The notes: generated by a model from the letters alone, not told the origin. 64,000 bases of DNA from Macrotis lagotis (GCF_037893015.1 NC_133662.1:205983004-206047003), one strand, 5' to 3'; positions 1 through 9,510 are shown, numbered from the stretch's first letter. Numbers and translations: made by a program.

Positions 1-14
1 TTATTCTATTTCTT
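1..14. repeat. Left target-site duplication of the HAL1-like element
   Basis: The 14 bases TTATTCTATTTCTT at the window edge recur at 3220-3233. They lie directly outside the T-rich (antisense poly-A) end and the 5' end of the intervening minus-strand element. In element orientation the duplication begins AAGAAA, which suits an L1-endonuclease target. Confidence 0.8.
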
Positions 15-198
15 TTTTTTATTTTTAATTTATTTTTTTATTCTCATTTTGTACAAATGTTTTTTACATTAATAAAATATTCTTGTTTACAAGTAAACAA
101 AATACCCCTCCTCCCCCATGAATATAGATAGACTTGCTTGGGCGAAAAAAGTAAAGGGGAGAGAAAAAAATTTAAAAAAATAATAGTAATAATTGTAG

Positions 199-345
199 GT
201 ATGGCCAGGTGGCGCAATGGATGAAGCACCAGCCCTGGAGCCACGAGCACCTGAGCCCATATCCAGCTCATAAACCCAACAATCACACAGCTGTGTGACA
301 TGCAAGCCACCTGATCCCCACTGCCCTGAAAAAACCAAAAAGAAG
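199..345 (+). repeat. Divergent SINE-like unit 1 within the HAL1-like element
   Basis: It is recognisable by the head GGTGGCGCAATGGATGAAGCAC, the 'ccctggag' block and the 'cacacagctgtgtgac' block of the tRNA-headed marsupial SINE. It is GC-richer and more diverged than the young SINE copies elsewhere in the window. It lies antisense to its host element. Confidence 0.6.
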
Positions 346-390
346 AAAAATAAAAAAGAACCAAAATAAAATAAAATAGTAATAATAGTA

Positions 391-535
391 GGGGTGGCTG
401 GGTGGCAGACAGAGCATTGGCCCTTGAGCCAAGAGCACCTGGGTCCAAATCTGGCCCCAGACACCCAAAGATCACCCTGCTATGTGGCCCCAGGCAGGCC
501 ATCCAACCCCACTTGCCCTGCACCCTCCCACAAAT
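391..535 (+). repeat. Divergent SINE-like unit 2 within the HAL1-like element
   Basis: The same order of SINE blocks is visible: a GGGGTGGCTGGGTGGCA head, 'cccttgagcc', 'cacctgggtccaaatctggcc', and a tail ending near 'ccacttgccctgc'. A short A/T-rich run with (TAA/ATAATAGT) separates it from unit 1. It may be a built-in part of the HAL1 family rather than a later insertion. Confidence 0.55.
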
Positions 536-740
536 AATAATAACAAAAAAATGTGCTTGAGTCTTTGTTCCAACACCAACAACTCTGTCATGGGTGGATC
601 ACATTCTTTATGATAAGTCCATCACAAAAGTTACTTCCATATTTTTCCACCATTGCCATTGCTGATCTCAACTCCCTCCTTTCTTATTTCTCCGCTACCA
701 TGTACTCTATTTTCTCTCTCCTTTCACTCTGACTCTGCTG

Positions 741-882
741 TAGGGTCATTGACTGGCTCAGCAGACAGATCCCTGGTCCTGGGGCCAAGAAGCCCTGAGC
801 CCCCATACCACCCCTTAGGCCCAGAATCCACCTGGCCCTATGGTCCTGGGCAGGTCTTCCAATCCCAGCCCCTTGGAAGAAG
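741..882 (+). repeat. Divergent SINE-like unit 3 within the HAL1-like element
   Basis: This is the weakest of the three. 'ttgactggctcagcagacag', 'ctggtcctggggccaagaa' and 'ggtcctgggcaggtcttcca' parallel the SINE head, body and tail in the same orientation as units 1 and 2. Confidence 0.45.
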
Positions 883-1294
883 TAAGAAAGAAAATGTGTT
901 ATATCTGACCACTCTTCCCCCATGGTCCATCCTCTCCTCCTTTATTCACATCCCCACACCTTCCCCCTGCTCCCCCCTCCTTCTTACTCCAGATGTCTAT
1001 ACCCCATTGAGTATATATGTTGTTTCCTCTCCTAGCCATCTCTGATGAGAGCAAAGGTTCCCTCATTCCCTCTTGCCTCCCCCTTCCATATCATTGCAAT
1101 AGCTCATTGTAATAAAAAAAATCATATGTGAAATATATTGAACTATTCCCCCTCTCCTTTTTCTTTCTCCCATTCCATTTCCCTTTTTTTTTCTGTTGAC
1201 TCCATTTTTACACCATATTTTATCTTAGAATTCAGCTTTCTCCTGTGCTTCAACTATAAAAGCTCCCTCTACCTGCTCTATTAACTGAGAAGGT

Positions 1295-2490
1295 TCATAT
1301 GAGTATTATCAGTGTCATTTTTCTATGCAGTATGAATACATGCAGTTCATCCTCATTAAGTCCCTCATATTTCCCCCCTCTCCTCCAATCTCCATACTTC
1401 AATACTTCACCTGAGTCCTGTATCTGAAGATCAAACCTTCTGTTCAGCTCTGGCCATTCCAAAAGGAACATTTGAAATTCCCCTGGTTCATTGAAAGTCC
1501 ATCTTTTTCCTTGGAAGAGGACATTCATCCTTGCTGGGTAGTTTATTCTTGGCTGCATTCTAAGCTCTTTTGCCTTTCAGTATATTGTATTCCAAGCCCT
1601 ACAAGCTTCCAATATAGTTGCTGCTAAGTCCTGTGTGATCCTGACTGCAGCTCCACGATATTTGAACTGTGTCCTTCTGGCTGCTTGTAATATTTTCTCT
1701 TTGACTTGGGAGTTCTGGAACTTGGCTATAATATTCCTGGGTGTTGGTTTTTTGCGATCTCTTTCTTGGGGGGATCAGTGGATTCTCTCCATTTCTATTT
1801 TGCCCTCTGATTCTAGAATATCAGGGCAATTTTCCTGTCGTAATTCTTTGAAAATGATGTCGAGGCTCTTTTCCTGATCATGGCTTTCAGGTATTCCAAT
1901 AATTTTTAAATTATCTTTCCTAAGTCTGTTTTCCATATCAGTTGTTTTATCAATGAGATATTTCATATTTTCTTCTAATTTTACATTTTTTTTTGGTTTT
2001 GAAGTATTGATTCCTGATTTCTGGTAAATTCATCAATCTCCCTGAATTGTATTCTTTGCCTCAAGGATTTGTTCTCCTCAGAGAGTTTTCTTATCTCTTT
2101 TTCCATCTGGCCAATTTTGCTTTTTAAAGCATTCTTCTCCTCCTCAATAACTTTTTGAACTGTTTTGTCCATTTGACCTAAGCTGTTTTTTAGCATGCTA
2201 TTTTCTTCAGCATTTTTTTGGATTTCCTTGACTAAGCTGCTGACTTAATTTTCATGTGTTTCCTGCATCTCTCTCCTTTCTTTTCCCAGTTTTTCTTCCA
2301 ACTCCCTCATTTTATTTTCAAAGTCTTTTTTGAGCTCTGTCATAGCCTGAGCCCAATTTCTGTTTTTCTTGGAGTCTTTAGATGCAGGAGCTTGTGCTTC
2401 CTCATCTTCAGACTGAGTATTTTGGTCCTTCTTGGGCTCATTTGCAAACTATTTCTCAATTGTGTTCCTGTTTTTTCTCTGCTTGCTCAT
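1295..2490 (-). pseudogene. Decayed L1-type ORF1 of the HAL1-like element
   Basis: ORF1p is the RNA-binding chaperone of L1 ribonucleoprotein particles. The frame opens with MSKQRKNRN at 2490. It runs through a charged coiled-coil stretch (2196-1981, repeating Q-M-E-K-E type heptads), then the RRM core with the family signature NLKIIGIPES and NCPDILESEGKIEMERIH (about 1910-1775). It ends with the C-terminal domain (FQGKRWTF, 1558-1295). Breaks seen are a stop near the N terminus (codon 14), a frameshift in a T-run near 1985-1995 and a stop right after ERIH (about 1774). The total span of about 398 codons is close to normal ORF1 length, so the gene is full-length but dead. There is no ORF2 downstream. 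Confidence 0.85.
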
Positions 2491-3218
2491 TTTCCCAGCC
2501 TGGGCCTGGTTTTAGGGGTGCTTCCTGAGCTTTTGGGACACTCCCACAAGGGTCTTAGTGTGTGAGGCTCTGTTCTCCCTCCTGGTCTGTGAATGACCAT
2601 AAGCGACCCCCCTCTGTCACGGGGCCGAGGTGGGGGGGGGCTGTTGTTCTATGGCGGGGCCTTGACTGCTATCAGGATCTGAATGTGGTCAGAGCCCCAG
2701 AGTCCTGTTCCAGGGGCAGAGGACAGAGCTCTGCAGTCTCTCTTCACTCCCCTCCCTCAGCTCAATGGGTTCATGCCCTGGGGGCTCCTGCTTACTGGCT
2801 CCACCTGCTTCTGGGCTGCAGAAAGACCAAGCTGCTCCCTGTGTGCCCTGAGGGCTGGGCTCCATGTGCTAGCTCTGGCAAAGGTCCCCCGCTGTTCCCC
2901 CACTTTGTGCCTGGTGTTCCTCGGGGTACAGCTCAGGAGACTCCCCCGCTGCTGTGAGCTAAGACTCCCAGGGCCCTGGGGCTGCCTCCGCGAGGCTGAA
3001 GTTCTTTCACTCTGGCGGGCTGGTGGGCTGTCCCTCCAACCCCCGGGAGCAGAGCCTTTCTGCTCTTTTCCAGGTTACCTTGAGTAGGAGAACTGCCTCA
3101 CTGGGTCCCTTTGTGGGTTCTGTCTCTCGAAAGTTTAGTTAGAGTCCTTAGCTGATGAGTTTTATCAGAGAGTGCCTAAGACTGGATCCCTTCTTGTTGC
3201 CATCTTGGCTCCACCCCC
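2491..3218 (-). promoter_or_regulatory. 5' leader (internal promoter region) of the HAL1-like element
   Basis: This GC-rich, CpG-containing block stands out from AT-rich surroundings. It starts with GGGGGTGGAGCCAAGATGGC, close in form to the 'gccaagatggc' start of other mammalian L1 5' UTRs, where an internal Pol II promoter with a YY1-type AAGATGGC site is known. The promoter function is inferred from family knowledge. Confidence 0.6.
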
Positions 3219-3219
3219 A

Positions 3220-3233
3220 TTATTCTATTTCTT
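3220..3233. repeat. Right target-site duplication of the HAL1-like element
   Basis: An exact copy of bases 1-14. Sequence to its right (CTTAACCTGTGCCAGGCAG onward) reads as L1 ORF2 antisense, so the insertion went into an older L1. Confidence 0.8.
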
Positions 3234-3253
3234 AACCTGTGCCAGGCAGTTTT

Positions 3254-3269
3254 GATGACTGTCACTTTA
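3254..3269. repeat. TSD of the minus-strand SINE (left copy)
   Basis: GATGACTGTCACTTTA here matches GATGACTGCCACTTTA at 3396-3411 with one difference. Both copies are L1 ORF2 sequence, so the SINE landed in the L1. Confidence 0.75.
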
Positions 3270-3395
3270 TTTTATTTTTGCAAGGAATTGGGGTTAAGTG
3301 ACTTGCCCAAGGTCACACAGCTATGTAATTAGAAAGTGTCTGAGGCCAGGATTGAACTCAGGTCCTCCTGACTCCAGGGCTAGTCTAACTGCCCT
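3270..3395 (-). mobile_element. tRNA-headed marsupial SINE (WSINE1-like), 5'-truncated
   Basis: The antisense tail 'ttttgcaaggaattggggttaagtgacttgcccaaggtcacacagcta' style blocks and the 'actccagggct' block are clear. The head (GGGCAGCTAGGTGG) is missing. It is flanked by a 16-bp TSD with one mismatch. Confidence 0.85.
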
Positions 3396-3411
3396 GATGA
3401 CTGCCACTTTA

Positions 3412-5485
3412 AAGTGTAGTTTTAGATCTAGTAAAGCTAGACCACCTTCATTGCATTTTTTCCATAAGTTCCCTTGCTATTCTTGAGCTACTGTTACTCC
3501 AGATGGATTTTTTCTAGCTTGATAAAATGATTGTTTGATAGTTTCATTAGTATGGCACTGAAGAAGTAATTTAACTTAGGTAACATTATCATTTTTATTT
3601 CATTAACTTGATCTAACCATGAAAAATTGAAATTTTTCCATTTTTTTAGTTCTGACTTTATTTGGGTGAAAAGTGCTTTATAATTGTGTTCATACAGTTT
3701 CTGGGTTTGTCATGGGAGGTAGACTCCCAAGAATTTAATGCTGTGCAGAGGTACTTTAAGTGTAATTTCCTTTCTATTTCTTGCTCTTGACTTTATTGTT
3801 CATATGTAGAAATGCTGATGATTTATGTGAGTTCATTTTTTTATTCTGCTACCTTGCTGAATTTGTTAATTGTTTCAAAGAATTTTTTTTGATGATTTTC
3901 TCAGGTTCCCTAAGCTTACCAACATATAATCTGCAAAGAGAGAAAGTTTTGCTTCCTTATTGCCAATTCTGATTCCTTCAGTTTCTGTTTCTTCTCTTAC
4001 TGCTGCTGAAGCCAGCATTTCTAAAACTATATTGAATAGCAATGGTGATTATGGGGATCCTTATTTCAACCTTGATTTTATTGAAAATGCTGGGAGTTTA
4101 TCACCATTACAAAAAATTTTTGTTGATGGTTTTAGATATATAATTATTATTTTAAGGAAAACTCCATTTTCTAAAATTTCTAGTGTTTTTAATAGGAATA
4201 GATGTTAAATTTTATTAAAGGCTTTTCCAGCATCTATTGAGATAATTATATGATTTCTCTTGGTTTTGCTATTTATATGTTCAATTATGTTGAGTGTTTT
4301 CCTAATAATGAATCATCCCTGCCTCCCTGTATAAATGTGACCTGATCATGGTATATTATCCTAGCAATAACTTGCTGTAATCTCATTGCTAAAATTTTAT
4401 TTAAGATTCTTGCATCAGTGTTCATTAGGGAGATTGGTCTATAATTTTCTTTATCTATTTTGTCTCTTCTTGGTTTATTACACCATGTTGGTGTAATAAA
4501 AGGAGTTTGGCAGAACTACTTCTCCTATTTTTAAAAATAGTTTATGTAGAATAGGAATTAATTTTTTCCTTAAATGTTTGGTGAATTTCACTTGTAAATT
4601 CTTCTGGACATGGTGACTTTTTCTTAGGAAGTTTATAGAAGATTTCTTCACTTTCTTTTTTTGAAATGGGGTTAAATAAGTAATTTATTTCCTCTTCTGT
4701 TAATTTGGGCAGTTTGTATTTTTTGTAGTTATTCATCCATTTCACTCAGGTAATCTAATTTATTGACTTACAGTTCAACAAAGTAACTCTATATTTTCTC
4801 TTTAATTTTCTCCTCATTGGTGGTTAGTTCACCCTTTTCATTTTTGAAACTATTAATTTGATTATCTTCTTTTTTAATCAGATTAACCAAAGGTTTATCT
4901 ATTTTATTGACTTTTCATAAAATGACCTCTTAGATTTATTTATTTGATCAATGTTTTTCTTGCTTTCAATTTTATTAATCTCTTCCTTGATTTTTCAGAA
5001 TTTTTAATTTGGTATTTAATTGGGAATCTTTAATTTGTTCTTTTTCTAGTTGCACATCCAATTCATTGATCTCCTCTTTCTCTATTTTATTCATAAAAAC
5101 ATTTAAAGATGTAATGATTTCCCATAAAACTGCCTTGGCTATATCCCATAAAATTTGGCGTGATGTCTCATTATCATTTTCTTGGATATAATTATTGATT
5201 ATTTCTATTATTTATTCTTTGATATATTGATTATTTAAGATAAAGTTATTTAATTTCACATTAGTTTTTGGTTTCTCTTTCTATGAACCTCTAATATAAT
5301 TTATATTATTGCATCATGGTCTGAGAAGTGTGCATCTATTATTTCTGCTTTTTTTTCATATAATTATAAGTTTTGCATGGTCAATTTTGGTATACTTCTC
5401 ATGTACTGCCAAGAAAGACAATTATTCTTTTTTTATCCCAATTAAGTTTTCTCCAGAGGTCTATCATATCTAATTTTCTAAGATT
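3412..5485 (-). pseudogene. L1 ORF2 remnant, reverse-transcriptase and central part
   Basis: Read on the minus strand, this covers the ORF2 region after the endonuclease, the fingers and palm of the reverse transcriptase, and part of the thumb/connection. Landmarks are the '[14 protein letters not shown]' motif near 4230-4190 and the catalytic tetrapeptide at 3937-3926. That tetrapeptide reads FADY where an active L1 has FADD, because the second catalytic Asp is Tyr. Many stops and frameshifts are present; the longest open stretch is 67 codons (4745-4542). The frame continues on the other side of the MSRB2 retrocopy. Confidence 0.85.
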
Positions 5486-5498
5486 TCATTCACCTTCT
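5486..5498. repeat. TSD of the MSRB2 retrocopy (left copy)
   Basis: TCATTCACCTTCT, perfect 13-bp match with 6417-6429. In retrocopy orientation it begins AGAAGG after an A-rich tail, as expected for L1-mediated insertion. Confidence 0.85.
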
Positions 5499-6416
5499 TT
5501 TGTTTTTTAAACTTTTAGAAATGTATTTGCCACTGATCACACTGCTAGATGTAAGATTCAAACCTACAATTCTCTTCTCTCTCCAAACATAGATCTTATT
5601 CCCCTAAACCATGTTTTGTCTCTTCAGATTTTGAATTGGTCACTTTCAATTTGGTTTAAATATCAAAGCCACATTGCTGATGCAAAATCTCTGTGCAGGG
5701 GGGTGGCTAAGTGGCGCAGTCAGGGCAGCTATGTGATGCAGTGGATAGAGGACTGGCCCTGGATTCAGGAGGACTTGAGTTCATATCCAGCCTCAAAACC
5801 TTAATAGCTACCTAAGCTGTATGTAGCCTTGGTCAAGATACTTGACCCCATTGCCTGGGGGAAAAAACAAACTAAAAATACAAAACAAAAAACACAACTC
5901 TGTCCAGTAGGTTCAGATCAATCTGGAAATACATGGCACAAGTGACCTTCACAGAACTGTTTACAAACAACCTCTCCAGGGAGTAGTCTGGTTGTTTTAG
6001 GGTATTATCCTTACTTTCATTAGAGCCAGATATGCCATGAGCCTCTGTGAATTAAGGCCATCCAGTATCTGAGCAGATATTTTTTTTTTTTCAGAACTGA
6101 ACAGTGGGGTGTCACAGCAAACATAGTGATACATTCCTGGCTCTGTATTATTGCAAATGACTCCACTGAAGGGCAATTCTGTTTTTTTTTCCTCTAGTAA
6201 CATAATATTGTTCTGCAATCAATTTTCTTTTCCAGTCAGTGGCTAGCTCACTATTCTTGTTGAGAGCCCCATTTCCTGGTGATTGGCTCTTCCCCTGCCT
6301 GTGTCAGGAAGCATGGCTATAGAGGGTAGCTCTCTCCAGCCTAATTGGGCCAGTCCTCGGAGGAGGAAGTGAGCCATATTCACATCTATTGAAGGTGTAC
6401 TGGCCTGGGCCTTGAC
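5499..6416 (-). pseudogene. MSRB2: Processed pseudogene of methionine-R-sulfoxide reductase B2
   Basis: MSRB2 is the mitochondrial, zinc-binding enzyme that reduces methionine-R-sulfoxide. This minus-strand, intronless copy starts at ATG 6377 and ends at TGA 5646. Without the inserted SINE it is about 183 codons, as long as the normal protein. Recognisable pieces in order are MAHFLLRGLAQLG (presequence start), [71 protein letters not shown] and RFCISNVALIFKP, the last holding the catalytic Cys. Damage seen: frameshifts (near 6190 and in an A-run near 6080), in-frame stops, loss of one Cys of the CVCC-type zinc site (now YVCC), and a SINE splitting the C terminus. An A-rich 3' end (about 5499-5512) and a 13-bp TSD show retroposition into L1 ORF2. 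MSRB1 and MSRB3 fit less well. Confidence 0.85.
5698..5883 (+). mobile_element. tRNA-headed SINE inserted in the MSRB2 retrocopy
   Basis: A partial head (GGGGGGTGGCTAAGTGGCGCAGT, 5698-5720) is followed at 5721 by a complete SINE (CAGGGCAGCTATGTGATGCAGTGG...) ending in an A-rich tail near 5883. The flanks CTCTGTGCAG and CTCTGTCCAG look like a short TSD. It separates the GQS and RFC codons of the retrocopy's C terminus, so it came after the retrocopy. Confidence 0.8.
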
Positions 6417-6429
6417 TCATTCACCTTCT
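6417..6429. repeat. TSD of the MSRB2 retrocopy (right copy)
   Basis: Second perfect copy of TCATTCACCTTCT, directly outside the retrocopy's 5' UTR. Confidence 0.85.
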
Positions 6430-6453
6430 AAACTCCCTTCTTGTTTGTTTTGG

Positions 6454-6612
6454 GTTGGGGCAGCTAGGTGATGCAGTGGATAAAGCACTGGCCCTGCAGT
6501 CAGGAGTACCTGGGTTCAAATTCTGTCTCAGACACTTAATAATTACCTAGTTGTGTGGCCTTGAGCAAGCCACTTAACCCCATTTGCCTTGCAAAAAACT
6601 TAAGAAAAAGAG
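6454..6612 (+). mobile_element. tRNA-headed marsupial SINE (WSINE1-like) with TSD
   Basis: Full-length: a GGGGCAGCTAGGTGATGCAGTGG head, a B-box-like GGTTCAAATTC, the 'acttaataattacctag' body and a tail ending TTGCAAAAAACTTAAGAAAAAG. The 13-bp TSD TTGTTTGTTTTGG lies at 6441-6453 and 6613-6625. It is inserted in the L1 ORF2 just beyond the MSRB2 retrocopy. Confidence 0.9.
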
Positions 6613-6625
6613 TTGTTTGTTTTGG

Positions 6626-7088
6626 TTTTAGATTTATCTAGTTCTGAAAGAGGGATATTGAAGTTCCCCATTATTAAAGTTTTGCTGTCTACATCTCCTT
6701 GTAATTCACTCAAATTTTCCTTTAGGGATTTGAATGTTATACCCCAGGGTGCATATGTGGTTAATAATTAAATAGCTTCATTTCCTATGGTGTCTTTTAA
6801 GATGTTTTTTCCTTCCTTATCCCTTTTAGTGAATTTATTGCTTTTGCTTTATCTGAGATGAGGATTGCTTCTCTTGATTCTTCTACTTCAGCTGAAGCAT
6901 AGTAAAATTTGCTGTATCCTTTTATCTTTGCTCTGTGTGTATCTCTCTGCTTCAAATGTATTTCTTGTAAACAACATATTGTAGGATTCTAATTTTTAAT
7001 CCATTCTGCTATCCACTTCTTTTTTTATGGGACAGTTCATCCCATTCACATTTACACTCAAGATTATTAATTCTGTATTTTCCACCAT
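6626..7088 (-). pseudogene. L1 ORF2 start: endonuclease domain remnant
   Basis: The minus-strand frame opens MVENTELIIL at 7088 and contains VNVNGMNCPIKK (the conserved Asn of the APE-like endonuclease). Further on are pieces of the QETH-type region, a 'TYAPWG' motif and a degenerate GDFN motif (read as GNFNIPLSEL). Several stops are present. It continues into 5485 downward after the inserted block. Confidence 0.8.
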
Positions 7089-7560
7089 GCTATCTTTACT
7101 CATTTATATTTTTCTCTTTCCATTGCTCTTATTCCTCCTCACCAAAATTATACTCCCTTTCCCCTTTAACATTTCTTTTAAAATTTAACTTTTAGCTTAT
7201 TTTCACATATTATTCTCACTCATTATTTTCCATTTTTCAGTCCCTTCTTCCTATATCTTTCTCTTACCTCACCTCTCCCCTTTCCTTATAGAATAGGATA
7301 GATTTTTAAACTCAGGTGGGAATTTATCTTATTCCTTCTCTAGGTCAAATCTATTGAATAGAATTTACTTAGTATTCACACCCTCTCTTCTTTCCTTCTA
7401 AGATTATATATCTTTGTGCCTCTTCACCTGTGTTATTTATCATTCAAGTAATATCAATCAGGTATCATCAATCACAGCTTGATTAATTGATTGCTGGATA
7501 AGATTAAAATGTTATCAAAGTACCATCACAGATTGATTCATTGCTTGATTGTTTGATAAG
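7089..7560 (-). other. L1 inter-ORF spacer
   Basis: The plus strand is pyrimidine-rich here (purine-rich in L1 sense). The block around 7440-7560 contains a diverged tandem duplication of about 55 bp built on CAATCAA/TGTGAT motifs. It parallels the spacer of the plus-strand L1 near 31500-31600. Confidence 0.6.
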
Positions 7561-8180
7561 CGGCATTGCCTCAAATTTACTAAGTGCCTTCCCATCTTCT
7601 GTCTCATTAGAAGTATACTTTTAAAGAGTTTTTAATTATTCCAAATTATGATTTTTTTTACCTTATCCCCTTTATAAATATCTTCCAAAGACACCTGAGT
7701 CTGAGTATCATCTAAAGCCAAATCATTTCAAGAACTATTTTTACCCTTTCCCCCAAGCATACTTTCTCCAACTTCCCTGCCTCCCTGGGTCCACTTTAAC
7801 CCTTCCTTAAGCAATGAATGGATTAAATCCATCCCTGATTTAATTAACTATAAGAAACTCACTTTTGCCTCTCCACTCCAACCCAGGGCACTTAACTCCT
7901 TGTTTAGTGAAGTATGCATTAAGTCCTCCTACCCTGATTTAATTAACTATAAGAATCTCAAAGGGTTCTAAGTACTGGGAAGCTCTTAATGTCTCACTTT
8001 AGAACTTTTCAATTGATTGTAATTGATGGACCTCCAGGCCTCCCAGCTTATGATAGACTGTTTGGAGACATCCCCTATGAGTAATTTTTCATTGATTACT
8101 TCTTCCAACATGGCATTGTTATCATCTTTATCTGCAAAGTAGTTTTCTATAGTAAGTGCTCTTTTAACTTATTTGCTCAT
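7470..8180 (-). pseudogene. Atypical 5' open frame of the minus-strand L1
   Basis: From ATG 8180 the minus strand reads MSK*VKRALTIENYF, then ADKDDNNAMLEEVINEKL and LIGDVSKQSIISWEAWRS. Broken but largely open sequence continues toward 7560, with about seven stops in some 200 codons. No coiled coil, RRM or CTD signature of L1 ORF1 is visible. A ~99-bp internal duplication is present: CCCTGATTTAATTAACTATA occurs at 7833 and 7932. Its position, between a 5' leader and the inter-ORF spacer, is where ORF1 should be. It may be an unusual ORF1 lineage, a captured sequence, or a non-coding leader. The reading is uncertain. Confidence 0.35.
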
Positions 8181-8705
8181 CTTTGTTGTTTTAGTTCTGC
8201 TCTGGAGGTATGGGGAGTGTAGATTCAAGCATTTTGTGCTGGGACTGGGTCTGAACCCTGGCTTGTCATTGGCCAAGATATTGCCTATTAATTCTAGGCC
8301 TTGCTTTTTTCAGAGATTTATTTTCTCCTTTATGTCCAGGTTCTGTCTATGCAGTGTTTTGTTTGCAACCCAGTCTTATCTTTTGTCCCAGTATTCCCAG
8401 GGTTCAGACTTTATTTGAAAATGGAACCCTCCCTTATGGATTGCTATCTAGCTGTTGGTACCTATGCTGTTCTCAAGGTGTCAGGACCTGGACTGCACTG
8501 TGGCTTAAAGCCTTCCTCTGGCTTTCCTCCTCTACATCCTCACTTGTCTTCATTTCCCCTTTTCATCCAAAAAGACAAACCTTCACTGAAGGCCCTCCAA
8601 GATATATAGCGTTAATGTCAGTGCAGAGGCTTCATTTATCTTTGGTAGGGGAAAGCTCTGGGAGCATGTTAGTTTCATGACGCCATCTTGACTCTTCTGG
8701 GAGTC
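8181..8705 (-). promoter_or_regulatory. Probable 5' leader of the minus-strand L1
   Basis: This block is richer in GC than its flanks and ends at CGCCATCTTGACTC (8681-8694), which on the minus strand gives GAGTCAAGATGGCG, an L1-style 5' terminus. It is not similar by eye to the leaders at 2491-3218 or 41170-41842, so it belongs to a different L1 lineage. The promoter role is inferred. Confidence 0.45.
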
Positions 8706-9335
8706 CCCCTGTTCCATTCAATCCTACTTTATTCCTGGTGACAACTTTCTTAGTGATTTGGATGGGAGTCAGGGAGGAAGAAATCTAACATTGTTTTAGG
8801 CTGCTTGTTATGATGCTTTACACCAGGTGAGAGATATGTTGATTAGTTCTTTTGCCAAGGTACTGATAAAGCATGTGTTGCATGAGAATCTTCTCTCTCT
8901 CTCTCCTTTGTTCCAAGCTAATAAATTAGAAACTATTTGCCAGTAGGAAACCATGTGAATTCCTTTCATTTTTTTAAACTATATTTTGCCCTTTAATTGG
9001 GATACTAAGAATGTGAATTATATGTATGATACTTTTGCTGGAAATGTAAGATTTTTGTTTTTTCCACCTAGGTTTTGGATCACCACTTTTCTAAATGATT
9101 AGGGTCCAGATCACATAACTGCCTCCTTTTTGTAGTAATTAATATCAGCACATCTAGATAGAGGACTTACTAAATTAGTATCTAGTATCTAGTCCAATTT
9201 CTATACTGTGTTTTATATGAACAGTATTTGTACAAAATGTTTTTCATGAATTTAAATGTATTTTTAATTTTTTTAATATTTTAATATTTTTTCTATATAT
9301 TAAAATGGGGAGACTCTAACTAAAACTATTCCTTT
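8706..9335. other. AT-rich DNA, nothing recognised
   Basis: No frame, known repeat or RNA motif stands out. A short TA-rich stretch lies at 9255-9300. Confidence 0.5.
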
Positions 9336-9351
9336 AAAAATTCTGTACCTC

Positions 9352-9510
9352 AGGGCAGCAGGTGGCATAGTGGATAAGGCACTGACCTGGATTCAGGTGG
9401 ACCTGAGTTCAAATCCAGCCTCAGACACTTAATAATTACCTAGCTGTGTGACCTTGGGCAGGTCACTTAAACCCCATTGCCCTGTAAAACAAAACAAACA
9501 AGGACAAATA
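9352..9510 (+). mobile_element. tRNA-headed marsupial SINE with perfect TSD
   Basis: GGGCAGCAGGTGGCATAGTGG head, GAGTTCAAATCC B-box-like segment, 'ttaataattacctagctgtgtgacc' body, and an A-rich tail with AAAACAAAACAAACAAGG. The 16-bp TSD AAAAATTCTGTACCTC is perfect (9336-9351 and 9511-9526), so this is a relatively young copy. Confidence 0.95.

Larger units (their letters stand above)
15..3218 (-). mobile_element. HAL1-like (ORF1-only L1) element with TSDs
   Basis: This 3.2 kb element reads right to left. It has a GC-rich 5' leader starting GGGGGTGGAGCCAAGATGGC (3218 downward), an L1-type ORF1 (2490-1295), a purine-rich spacer, three antisense SINE-like units and an A-rich 3' end (T-rich at 15-50 on the plus strand). 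No endonuclease or reverse-transcriptase sequence lies between ORF1 and the tail. The flanking 14-bp TSD shows the unit moved as it stands, rather than being an L1 that lost ORF2 afterwards. This matches the HAL1 (half-L1) architecture, which depends on ORF2p from full L1s. It sits inside the ORF2 of the older minus-strand L1 that resumes at 3234. Frameshifts and a stop make it inactive. Confidence 0.75.
3234..8705 (-). mobile_element. Minus-strand L1, interrupted and decayed
   Basis: This L1 reads right to left. A 5' end lies near 8694-8705 (GAGTCAAGATGGCG on the minus strand), followed by a 5' region, an atypical upstream frame (8180-7470), an inter-ORF spacer and ORF2 from 7088 leftward. 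ORF2 is interrupted by the MSRB2 retrocopy (5499-6416) and SINEs (6454-6612; 3270-3395). It leaves the window beneath the HAL1-like element. Stops and frameshifts occur throughout. It is the oldest layer of the nest at this end of the window. Confidence 0.8.

Noticed and set aside
44-523. 159- and 125-codon minus-strand frames near the window start
   Set aside because: They read through antisense SINE-like units and T-rich runs of a HAL1-like element. There are no protein features.
8181-8705. Retroviral LTR
   Set aside because: No TG...CA ends, TATA box or poly-A signal in the proper order. The L1-style end (GAGTCAAGATGGCG) fits an L1 leader better.
9352-9430. tRNA gene (A- and B-box-like sequence in SINE heads)
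   Set aside because: The head is tRNA-derived but does not fold into a full cloverleaf by eye, and the same sequence occurs at more than ten places with SINE tails.
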